This document shows positions 1 to 5,110 of a stretch of DNA of 5,828 bases, in pieces. The position numbers were made by a program, and so were the translations under genes. The number at the start of each line of letters is the position of its first letter. Position 1 is the stretch's first letter. The notes beneath the pieces were generated by a model that saw nothing but the letters and a program-made list of their open reading frames with translations, did no database searches and was not told the DNA's origin. Origin of the DNA: a bacterium (GTDB taxonomy: Bacteria > Patescibacteriota > Gracilibacteria > UM-FILTER-43-11); assembly GCA_030426875.1 (NCBI GenBank), contig JAUHXI010000098.1, forward strand, positions 1 through 5,828, in the 5' to 3' direction.

Positions 1-1
1 G

Positions 2-193
2 AAATGGCCGCATTGTTCACTTGCTCATCATGGGGATTTGATTCAGAATGACCTGGTGCCGGCCATCATTATTCAGCACAAAAAACAGTTTTATTACACT
101 TACCTTGCCAAAGCTCAAAACGAAGGTGACCACTCGCTACTTGAAGACTTTATCTGTGATGCAATCTTTGAGGGGCTTAAGATTTTTGAATGA
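2..193 (+). CDS. Fic/DOC-domain family protein, C-terminal fragment (5' part lies outside the window)
   Basis: An open frame runs in from the left edge and ends at a TGA, giving the last 63 residues of a protein. The visible part contains NDLVPAIIIQHKKQFYYTYL (fragment residues 16-35), then an A-x6-GDHSLLEDFI stretch and a C-terminal helix ending EGLKIFE. This resembles the region of Fic proteins just after the catalytic HxFx(D/E)GNGR loop, where a G/L-x-P-P/A-hydrophobic strand is followed by a YY-x3-L-x2-A helix, a GD turn and a final FI-containing helix. Fic enzymes usually transfer AMP or another nucleotide moiety to Ser, Thr or Tyr of target proteins. The catalytic loop lies outside the window, so activity cannot be judged. 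The gene converges on greA with 18 bp between stop codons. The family call rests on pattern resemblance only; another helical domain is possible. Confidence 0.5.
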   Translation, partial: KWPHCSLAHHGDLIQNDLVPAIIIQHKKQFYYTYLAKAQNEGDHSLLEDFICDAIFEGLKIFE

Positions 194-211
194 CATGCAT
201 TTCATAAAGAA

Positions 212-691
212 CTATTTCACTTTCAAAATCTTGTATTCAAATATCCCAGCTGGCACTTTTACTTTTACGACATCATTCTTCTCTTTTCCGAGCAAGGCTG
301 AGCCAATGGGGGATTCATTTGAGATTTTGTGCTCCAATGGTGCCGCTTCGGTGGACCCTACAATGGTGTAGGTTTCAGCCTCATCTTGTTCAGTGATGTT
401 TTGAACGGTGACAGTGGTTCCAATTTGAACGGTGCCTTTGCTACTTTTGCTGTCTTCAATGATCTGAGCATTGGCGACCATTTGTTCTAGTTCTACAATG
501 CGACCTTCAACAAAGGCTTGTTCATTTTTAGCCTCTTCATACTCTGAATTTTCTGAAAGATCTCCATAGGCAATGGCTTCTTTTAATCTTTCTGCCACGA
601 CTTTACGTCGTGGCCCCTGAAATTCTGTCAATTCCTCCTGAAGTTTTTTTAACCCCTCTTCAGTCACTAGTACTGCATTGTCGTTAGCCAT
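212..691 (-). CDS. greA: Transcription elongation factor GreA
   Basis: This 159-residue protein has the usual GreA length (about 158). GreA enters the secondary channel of backtracked RNA polymerase and stimulates cleavage of the 3' RNA end so that elongation resumes. Residues 1-80 form the antiparallel coiled coil: it opens with VLVTEEGLKKLQEEL (8-22), and the hairpin tip carries the acidic motif GDLSENSEYEEAK (43-55), where D44 and E47 correspond to the pair that positions the catalytic Mg2+. Residues 85-159 form the FKBP-like domain, including the conserved ISNESPIGSALLG stretch (123-135) and the VKVPAG strand (144-149). The start is ATG at 691; its leader is A/C-rich, lacks G for the last 15 bases, and has no Shine-Dalgarno site. 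The stop is TAG. It lies 49 bp downstream of rpoD on the same strand, so co-transcription is likely; I saw no convincing promoter in that gap. GreB is excluded as less likely by the NESPIG region and general sequence. Confidence 0.97.
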   Translation of the reverse strand: MANDNAVLVTEEGLKKLQEELTEFQGPRRKVVAERLKEAIAYGDLSENSEYEEAKNEQAFVEGRIVELEQMVANAQIIEDSKSSKGTVQIGTTVTVQNITEQDEAETYTIVGSTEAAPLEHKISNESPIGSALLGKEKNDVVKVKVPAGIFEYKILKVK

Positions 692-740
692 GATGTGTTG
701 ATTGTTAGATGCTTATTATTTTCTGCTCGATTCATTCCAA

Positions 741-1988
741 TTAGAACCGTTCTTTGATTTTTACACTGGTGGGATGATCCCTCATTTTTTGTAAGATTTT
801 TGCTTCGATCTGGCGGATCCGCTCACGGGTGACACCAAATTCTTTACCCACTTCCTCCAGGGTATGACCGATGCCATCGTCTAAGCCAAAGCGCATGCGG
901 ATGATCTTCTGCTCACGCGGTGTTAGGTAGCGGAGCATGAAGTGGATATTCTCCTTCATGATCTGGCGATTGGTCGCCTCACTAGGAGAAATAGCATCGT
1001 CATCTTCAATGAAATCACCCAATTTACTGTCTTCTTCGGCGCCAACAGGGGCTTCGAGTGACACAATGTCTTGAGAGATTTTGAGGATGTGACGCACTTT
1101 TTTCACGTCCATGTCCATTTCGGACCCTAATTCTTCTACTGTGGGCTCCCGTCCAAATTCTTGTAATAGTCGTCGTTGGGTATGGGTGAGTTTATTAATA
1201 GTCTCAACCATGTGTACCGGAATCCGAATGGTGCGGGCTTGATCGGCAATGGCCCGAGTGATGGCTTGTCTGATCCACCAGGTGGCGTAGGTTGAGAATT
1301 TGAAACCACGGGTGGGATCAAATTTTTCAACGGCTCTAAATAGGCCAATATTTCCTTCTTGAATCAGGTCTAGGAACGAAAGGCCACGTCCAATGTACTT
1401 TTTGGCGATGGAGACAACCAGCCGTAAGTTTGCTTCAGCTAGCTTTTGTTTGGCCACAGGATCACCTTTGGCGATGCGATTGGCTAGGTCAATTTCTTCG
1501 GCAGCGGTCAAAAGGTCTACACGTCCGATTTCACTCAGGTACATGCGCACTGAGTCGTTGGCAATTTCTTTTAAATTGGCGCGTTTTTTTTTGGCTTTCT
1601 CATCGGCTTCTTCTTTTTCATCTTTTTCATCTTCTTTTTTAGTTTCATCGGCTTCGTCTGGGAACTCTTCATCTAAATCGATCCAATCTTCCTCGTCTTT
1701 TCCGCTACTGTCTTCTTTTTTACCACTTTTTTTGGCGTTGTTTTTACCCCAAATCATGTCGTTCTTCACGTCGATGATTTCGATGCCCAAATCTAGAAAA
1801 AGGGTGTAGATTTCATCGAGCATGATGACATTATCTTCCACTTCTGGCATAGCTTTTAGAAGCTCTTGATGTGTTACAAAGCGTTGTTCACGGCCCTTTT
1901 TGATCAGCCGTTTTATTCCTTTGGGAAATTTTGCTAGATCATCATCTGAGGGTTGGGCGATGAATTTCTTTTGAACTTTTTTGGCCAT
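741..1988 (-). CDS. rpoD: RNA polymerase primary sigma factor (sigma-70, RpoD/SigA)
   Basis: This 415-residue protein is the housekeeping sigma factor, which recruits core RNA polymerase to -10/-35 promoters. Region 1.1 is present (about 22-74; GIKRLIKKGREQRFVTHQEL and LFLDLGIEIID), which marks a group 1 sigma rather than an alternative one. A strongly charged Asp/Glu/Lys linker follows (about 85-137). Region 1.2 is at 145-169 (DSVRMYLSEIGRVDLLTAAE). Region 2 spans about 180-260, with the core-binding LIQEGNIGLFRAVEKFD (208-224) and the DNA-melting and -10-reading FSTYATWWIRQAITRAI (231-247). Region 3 spans about 259-320, with the finger DFIEDDDAISP (325-335). Region 4 spans about 343-415, ending in the -35-reading helix-turn-helix TLEEVGKEFGVTRERIRQIE (376-395). 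The start is ATG at 1988, preceded by two GAGGCTA heptamers (plus-strand reading) and no Shine-Dalgarno site; the stop is TAA. The gene follows dnaG by 35 bp, as in the macromolecular synthesis operon of many bacteria. A run of nine A residues lies within the linker codons (K133-K135). Confidence 0.98.
   Translation of the reverse strand: MAKKVQKKFIAQPSDDDLAKFPKGIKRLIKKGREQRFVTHQELLKAMPEVEDNVIMLDEIYTLFLDLGIEIIDVKNDMIWGKNNAKKSGKKEDSSGKDEEDWIDLDEEFPDEADETKKEDEKDEKEEADEKAKKKRANLKEIANDSVRMYLSEIGRVDLLTAAEEIDLANRIAKGDPVAKQKLAEANLRLVVSIAKKYIGRGLSFLDLIQEGNIGLFRAVEKFDPTRGFKFSTYATWWIRQAITRAIADQARTIRIPVHMVETINKLTHTQRRLLQEFGREPTVEELGSEMDMDVKKVRHILKISQDIVSLEAPVGAEEDSKLGDFIEDDDAISPSEATNRQIMKENIHFMLRYLTPREQKIIRMRFGLDDGIGHTLEEVGKEFGVTRERIRQIEAKILQKMRDHPTSVKIKERF
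1584..1592 (-). other. A9 homopolymer run in rpoD linker codons
   Basis: The coding strand reads nine consecutive A residues across codons K133-K135, between region 1.1 and region 1.2. Such runs can cause polymerase slippage or replication indels. The frame through it is intact here, because the full sigma factor reads on both sides. Any functional slippage is inference. Confidence 0.4.
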
Positions 1989-1993
1989 TGAAT

Positions 1994-2007
1994 GAGGCTA
2001 GAGGCTA
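1994..2007 (+). repeat. Two perfect tandem heptamers GAGGCTA before rpoD
   Basis: Two head-to-tail copies of GAGGCTA lie in the 35-bp dnaG-rpoD gap, starting 5 nt upstream of the rpoD ATG (the coding strand reads TAGCCTC twice). A weaker related stretch, AAGTGGTAAGG, follows at 2007-2017. The 7-bp period and the distance to the ATG match the larger heptamer array before dnaG, although the unit sequence differs. With only two copies, chance is a real possibility. Confidence 0.5.
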
Positions 2008-2023
2008 AGTGGTAAGGATTTAT

Positions 2024-3772
2024 TTATATCTTCTGTTCCAGTTGTAAGATTTTGTTGTATTGGCTCAAGAGCTTATTGCGCTCTTCGGAGTTTTGAGCCT
2101 CTCTAATTCTAAATTCACAGTCTTTTTGGGCGATTTTTAAATTCTTTTTATTGATCATGTGGATCAAGCTTTTGATTTCTTTTTTTGCAATTTCATCATT
2201 GATTTCTGGATAATGCTCATCGATTAAAAGGGGGAGAATGTCTAATTTTTCGTGCCATGTTTCAGGCAAGTCCTTTTTGGGCGGTGTGAGCCAGTCCTCA
2301 CTTCTAGAATCGTACAGGTTTTTCAGCGTCTTGTAAACGATTTCCGTTTGAGGATCGAAGGCAATGTTGTCGATTAGATTTTGACACACGATGGGGTAAA
2401 ATTCCGGTGCTCTTAAGATGAAGCCTAGTAAAAACTCTTCTCGGCTGAATGAAGTCTTTTCTTGGGGTTTGGGAGCCTCTATATCTTTTTTAAATGTGTC
2501 GTTATGAGTGGGGGATTTCATCCGTTTCATGTCTTCCCATAGATATTCGATTTCTGTTTTTAGTTCGAAGGCGAGGTGTTTTAGGTGCTCATTTTGCTCC
2601 ATTTTACTTGGAAAAATCTTGATGATGGGGAGTAAAAAATTAACAATAGCTTTTTTCCCCTCTAGGGTGTTCTTGTCATTTAATTTTAGGGCATGATCAA
2701 AGTAAAAATCCATCACTGACACGCCATTTTTAACGGCATTTAGCCACTCTTCCTTGGATGCTTTGATGCATTCATCTGGATCTTTTCCATTAGGAATGAT
2801 GATGATTTTGACGTTCAGCTCCGTTGCTTTGGCTAATTCAATAGCTCGTTTAGTGGCTTCCATTCCAGCTGTGTCTTGATCGAAGGCTAGGGCAATGTTT
2901 TTGGTGTAGCGTTTGATCAATTTTAACTGCCCGGCGGTTAGGGCTGTTCCCGAGGTGGCGACCACGTGCTTGGTTCCCGCTTGGTGGGCGGTGATCACAT
3001 CCATATAGCCTTCTACAAACACAACCATGTCTTCTTTTTTGATGCTCTCTTTGGCTAAATTCAATCCATAAAGGACAAAGCTTTTATTATAAACGGGTGT
3101 ATCGGGTGAATTTAAATACTTTGGCTCACCTTCCCCCATGATTCGTCCTCCAAATCCTACGGCGTTGCCTTGATGGTCAAAGATGGGAAAAATTAAACGT
3201 CCTCGAAAGCGGTCATAAGTGTTTTGATCGGCCACAGAGCGTTGGTTGATCAGTCCGGCAGTTAGGAGTTCTTTTTCTGAAAATTGCTGTTTTTTTAGGT
3301 TGTCTTTTAATTGATGATAGGAGTCGGGTGCGAAGCCGAGTTTAAAGTGTTTGATGGTGTCATCACTCAGTCCACGATTTTTAAAATAATTCACTCCTGC
3401 TTCAAATGCGTTTAATTGTGTCGCAAAAAATTCTACTGCAAGTTCATTGGCCTTTAAAACACGTCGTCGTTGGTCTTGCACTTCTGGTTTAAAGTCAGGT
3501 AGTCTAACACCGGTTCGTTCTGCTAAGATCCTGACTGATTCAGGAAAGTCTACTTTTTCGATCAGTTGGATGAATTTAAAAATATCCCCCCCTGTATTGC
3601 ACGAAAAGCAGTAGGCAATTCCTTTTTCGGGACTCACCATAAAACTGGGTCGGCTGTCGTTGTGAAAGGGGCACAGTCCTTTTAAGTTGCGCCCTGCCTT
3701 TTTCAGTTGCACATAACCGCTCACGAGCTCTTCGATGCTGAGCTTGGCTTTGATTTCATCGATGTGATTCAT
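2024..3772 (-). CDS. dnaG: DNA primase DnaG
   Basis: This 582-residue protein is the bacterial primase, which makes RNA primers for lagging-strand synthesis with the DnaB helicase. The N-terminal CHC2 zinc-binding domain (about 1-90) has C34, H37, C55 and C58 in the order CPFH...YCFSC, with the typical KKAGRNLKGLCPFH lead-in. The catalytic core follows: RFRGRLIFPIFDHQGNAVGF (188-207) and PKYLNSPDTPVYNK (217-230) are standard primase signatures. The TOPRIM fold carries E254 in VEGYMDV (253-259) and the metal-binding D298-x-D300 in FDQDTAGMEA (297-306), with SGTALT at 274-279. A charged linker (about 415-442) leads to a C-terminal domain (about 443-582), in the position of the DnaB-binding domain; its sequence is divergent, as usual. 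The start is ATG at 3772, which gives the short N-terminus usual before the CHC2 motif; the leader ends CTTACAA with no Shine-Dalgarno site. The stop is TAA. It lies downstream of ruvB across a 109-bp gap holding a long inverted heptamer repeat, and 35 bp upstream of rpoD. Confidence 0.98.
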   Translation of the reverse strand: MNHIDEIKAKLSIEELVSGYVQLKKAGRNLKGLCPFHNDSRPSFMVSPEKGIAYCFSCNTGGDIFKFIQLIEKVDFPESVRILAERTGVRLPDFKPEVQDQRRRVLKANELAVEFFATQLNAFEAGVNYFKNRGLSDDTIKHFKLGFAPDSYHQLKDNLKKQQFSEKELLTAGLINQRSVADQNTYDRFRGRLIFPIFDHQGNAVGFGGRIMGEGEPKYLNSPDTPVYNKSFVLYGLNLAKESIKKEDMVVFVEGYMDVITAHQAGTKHVVATSGTALTAGQLKLIKRYTKNIALAFDQDTAGMEATKRAIELAKATELNVKIIIIPNGKDPDECIKASKEEWLNAVKNGVSVMDFYFDHALKLNDKNTLEGKKAIVNFLLPIIKIFPSKMEQNEHLKHLAFELKTEIEYLWEDMKRMKSPTHNDTFKKDIEAPKPQEKTSFSREEFLLGFILRAPEFYPIVCQNLIDNIAFDPQTEIVYKTLKNLYDSRSEDWLTPPKKDLPETWHEKLDILPLLIDEHYPEINDEIAKKEIKSLIHMINKKNLKIAQKDCEFRIREAQNSEERNKLLSQYNKILQLEQKI

Positions 3773-3777
3773 TTGTA

Positions 3778-3809
3778 AGCGGTTAGCGATAAGCGATAAG
3801 CGGTTAGCG
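3778..3809 (+). repeat. 7-bp tandem repeat array, left arm (AGCGGTT / AGCGATA units)
   Basis: Four consecutive 7-bp units read AGCGGTT, AGCGATA, AGCGATA, AGCGGTT, followed by a partial AGCG. The array starts 5 nt upstream of the dnaG ATG and lies wholly in the dnaG-ruvB gap. It faces a second array of the same family at 3859-3879 in opposite orientation. Confidence 0.85.
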
Positions 3810-3821
3810 TTGCTTAATTAT

Positions 3822-3840
3822 TTTTTAGCGGAGCTAAAAA
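3822..3840. other. AT-rich perfect hairpin inside the ruvB-dnaG loop
   Basis: TTTTTAGC and GCTAAAAA are perfect inverted arms of 8 bp around a GGA loop. Read on the minus strand, the hairpin is not followed by a clear U-tract (AATAATTAAG follows), so it is a weak terminator candidate at best. It sits within the loop of the longer heptamer hairpin and could form on either strand. Confidence 0.5.
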
Positions 3841-3858
3841 GTAGTTCAGTTTATTGCT

Positions 3859-3879
3859 AATCACTAACCACTAACCGCT
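3859..3879 (-). repeat. 7-bp tandem repeat array, right arm (inverted copies)
   Basis: Read on the minus strand, the three units are AGCGGTT, AGTGGTT and AGTGATT, followed by AGCAATA, which may be a decayed fourth unit. The array begins 2 nt after the ruvB stop codon. It belongs to the same degenerate family (AG[CT]G[GA]T[TA]) as the array at 3778-3809 but in opposite orientation. Confidence 0.8.
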
Positions 3880-3881
3880 CG

Positions 3882-4919
3882 TTAAAACAGGTTTTTTTGT
3901 TCTGAATGTCGCCCTTTTGGCCTTTGAATGTCCAAATGTAAATAGGCATTTTCTGTCACCACTCGGCCGCGTTGGGTGCGGTCTAAAAAGCCGATTTGCA
4001 GCAGGTAAGGTTCGTATAAATCTTCGATGGTTTCGGCTTCTTCAGCGGTGGCGGCGGCGATGGCGTTGACGCCGACGGGTCCGCCTTGAAATTTTTCGAT
4101 GATGGTGATTAAAATCTGGCGGTCGGTTTTGTCTAGGCCGAGGAGGTCAACTCCCATGATTTTGAGGCAATTTTCGGTGAATGCTAGGCTCACCGCTTCC
4201 ACGTCTTCGACGGTGGCAAAATCTCGGATCCGTTTGAGTAAGCGGTTGGCAATCCGTGGGGTCCGTCGGGCGGATTGGGCGATTTTAGCGACGCTTTTTT
4301 GGTCGATTTTAAATCCCAATAAGTCTGCACTTCGGCTTAAGATTTGCTCCATTTCGGCGTTTGAGTAGAAGTCCAGTTTATGAATGTGCCCAAAGCGATC
4401 TCGTAGAGGAGCGGAGAGGGAGCCGATTTTGGTGGTGGCTCCAATCAGAGTGAAGCGAGGTAGGTCCAGTCGCATGCTTTTGGCGGTGGGCCCTTTGCCA
4501 ATGATGATGTCTAGAGCGTAATCTTCCATAGCGCTATACAAAATCTCTTCGATTTGGGTTTTTAAGCGGTGGATTTCGTCGATGAATAGGACATCGTTTT
4601 CCTTTAGATTGGTCAGGATGGAGGCGAGGTCGCCTTGTTTTTCGATGGCGGGTCCGCTGGTGGTTTTGATGTTGACGCCCATTTCGCTGGCGACGATGTT
4701 GGCGAGGGTGGTTTTTCCGAGTCCGGGAGGGCCATAAAAGAGGAGATGTTCCATGGGTTCGTCGCGTTTTTGGGCGGCTTGCATGGACACTTTTAAGTTC
4801 ATTTTTGCATCACGCTGGCCAATGTATTCGTCTAGTTTTTTGGGGCGCAGGGCTAGGTCTAATTTGTTGTCTTGGGTGGTGCTTGCAGTGTTGATGATTT
4901 GATTGTCTCTTTGGATCAT
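3882..4919 (-). CDS. ruvB: Holliday junction branch migration ATPase RuvB
   Basis: This 345-residue protein matches the usual RuvB length (about 335-350). RuvB forms hexameric rings that, bound by RuvA, drive Holliday-junction branch migration by ATP hydrolysis during recombinational repair. The N-terminal LALRPKKLDEYIGQ (22-35) is the family signature. The AAA+ domain carries Walker A GPPGLGKTT (63-71), Walker B LFIDEIHRL (111-119), sensor 1 LIGATT (158-163), the arginine-finger region PLRDRFG (171-177) and sensor 2 in RRTPRIANRLL (218-228). The C-terminal winged-helix DNA-binding domain (about 262-335) contains GGPVGVNAIAAA (279-290) and IEDLYEPYLLQIGFLDRTQR (298-317). The ATG at 4919 gives the expected short lead before the signature. 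Its leader (ACCACACAACC) has no Shine-Dalgarno site. The stop is TAA. It is the first gene of the minus-strand block; ruvA and ruvC are not in the window. A candidate promoter lies at 5021-5049. Confidence 0.98.
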   Translation of the reverse strand: MIQRDNQIINTASTTQDNKLDLALRPKKLDEYIGQRDAKMNLKVSMQAAQKRDEPMEHLLFYGPPGLGKTTLANIVASEMGVNIKTTSGPAIEKQGDLASILTNLKENDVLFIDEIHRLKTQIEEILYSAMEDYALDIIIGKGPTAKSMRLDLPRFTLIGATTKIGSLSAPLRDRFGHIHKLDFYSNAEMEQILSRSADLLGFKIDQKSVAKIAQSARRTPRIANRLLKRIRDFATVEDVEAVSLAFTENCLKIMGVDLLGLDKTDRQILITIIEKFQGGPVGVNAIAAATAEEAETIEDLYEPYLLQIGFLDRTQRGRVVTENAYLHLDIQRPKGRHSEQKNLF

Positions 4920-5004
4920 GGTTGTGTGGTCAGGGCCAGTTAAAAATCCAGAAATAGACGCTTTGATATTCTATTTAAGATTGCTGAGTTTTAATCATTC
5001 TCTG

Positions 5005-5016
5005 ATACTCAAGTAT
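5005..5016. promoter_or_regulatory. Short palindrome ATACT-CA-AGTAT near the predicted ruvB transcription start
   Basis: Two perfect 5-bp inverted arms flank a CA centre. The site lies at about the +1 region of the predicted ruvB promoter and directly abuts a second palindrome at 5017-5032. It could be an operator half of a repressor site. It matches neither the E. coli LexA box (CTGT-N8-ACAG) nor the B. subtilis type (GAAC-N4-GTTC). Confidence 0.35.
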
Positions 5017-5032
5017 ATCGACTATAGTTGAT
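5017..5032. promoter_or_regulatory. Palindrome ATCGACTATAGTTGAT overlapping the ruvB -10
   Basis: A 16-bp inverted repeat with one mismatched pair (G5020/T5029) is centred on the perfect 8-mer ACTATAGT, which contains the predicted minus-strand -10 hexamer. A dimeric repressor bound here would block ruvB transcription and could affect the divergent promoter about 20 bp away. The regulator is unknown, and A/T-rich promoter DNA produces such palindromes by chance fairly often. Confidence 0.35.
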
Positions 5033-5049
5033 CTGCGCCATTAATACAA
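5021..5049 (-). promoter_or_regulatory. Candidate sigma-70 promoter for ruvB and the downstream block
   Basis: On the minus strand, TTGTAT (-35, positions 5049-5044) is separated by 17 bp from TATAGT (-10, positions 5026-5021). The -10 matches the consensus at 5 of 6 positions and the -35 at 3 of 6. The expected start near 5014 gives a leader of roughly 95 nt before the ruvB ATG. A weaker alternative -10, TAGAAT, lies nearer the gene (around 4966-4971) but lacks a good -35. Confidence 0.5.
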
Positions 5050-5050
5050 T

Positions 5051-5079
5051 TTGCTTTTTTTTGTTTAAAATGCTATAAT
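5051..5079 (+). promoter_or_regulatory. Strong sigma-70 promoter for the plus-strand gene at 5111
   Basis: TTGCTT (-35, 5051-5056) is followed after 17 bp by a perfect TATAAT (-10, 5074-5079). The -10 is preceded by TG one base away (TGC-TATAAT), which makes an extended -10. The spacer is A/T-rich. The expected start near 5086 gives a leader of about 25 nt. Its -35 lies one base from the -35 of the divergent ruvB promoter. Confidence 0.75.
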
Positions 5080-5110
5080 AAAAGGATTCATTGAAGTAAA
5101 TCCATTATTG

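Larger units (their letters stand above)
3778..3879 (-). promoter_or_regulatory. Long intercistronic inverted repeat / RNA hairpin between ruvB and dnaG
   Basis: Bases 3856-3879 and 3778-3801 can pair over 24 positions in the minus-strand transcript: 19 Watson-Crick pairs, 3 G-U pairs and 2 U-U mismatches by hand alignment. The three G-U pairs would be A-C clashes on the plus-strand RNA, so the structure suits the ruvB-to-dnaG transcript. The upstream arm begins 2 nt after the ruvB stop codon and the downstream arm ends 5 nt before the dnaG ATG, so the hairpin fills the gap between the cistrons. The 54-nt loop contains a smaller hairpin (3822-3840). No U-run follows the stem, so a classical intrinsic terminator is unlikely. 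A role in coupling or limiting dnaG translation, or in transcript processing, is inference. Confidence 0.6.

Noticed and set aside
191..193. TGA read as glycine (code 25, as in Gracilibacteria and Absconditabacteria)
   Set aside because: Four full-length housekeeping genes contain no internal TGA, although such genomes use it often for glycine. Reading through this TGA extends the frame into greA without recognisable sequence.
48..371. Plus-strand 107-codon open frame across the Fic fragment end and the greA 3' part
   Set aside because: It overlaps greA in antisense and the Fic frame out of register; its sequence has no family features, so it is a shadow frame.
692..740. Possible greA promoter (TTGGAA with an AATAA-rich stretch about 16 bp on)
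   Set aside because: The -10 match is only about half of the consensus; the gap is short and co-transcription with rpoD is the simpler reading.
1136..1809. Open frames inside rpoD on both strands (1136-1348 minus; 1393-1809 and 1430-1642 plus)
   Set aside because: They lie entirely within the conserved sigma factor. Their Ser/Phe-rich or Pro-rich compositions are what the charged linker and conserved regions give in other frames.
2508..2696. Plus-strand open frame inside dnaG
   Set aside because: It is antisense to an intact primase reading frame, with no start signal or recognisable product.
3778..3879. CRISPR array or intrinsic terminator
   Set aside because: The 7-bp units have no spacers, which excludes CRISPR. 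Neither the long stem nor the inner hairpin is followed by a U-run in the ruvB-dnaG direction, so a classical terminator is not supported.
4235..4245. A TAAGCGGTT copy inside ruvB, matching the intergenic heptamer
   Set aside because: It encodes part of the conserved sensor 2 region (NRLLKR) and stands alone, so it is most likely coincidental.
4099..4368. Plus-strand open frame inside ruvB
   Set aside because: It is antisense to the conserved RuvB C-terminal half and has no independent support.
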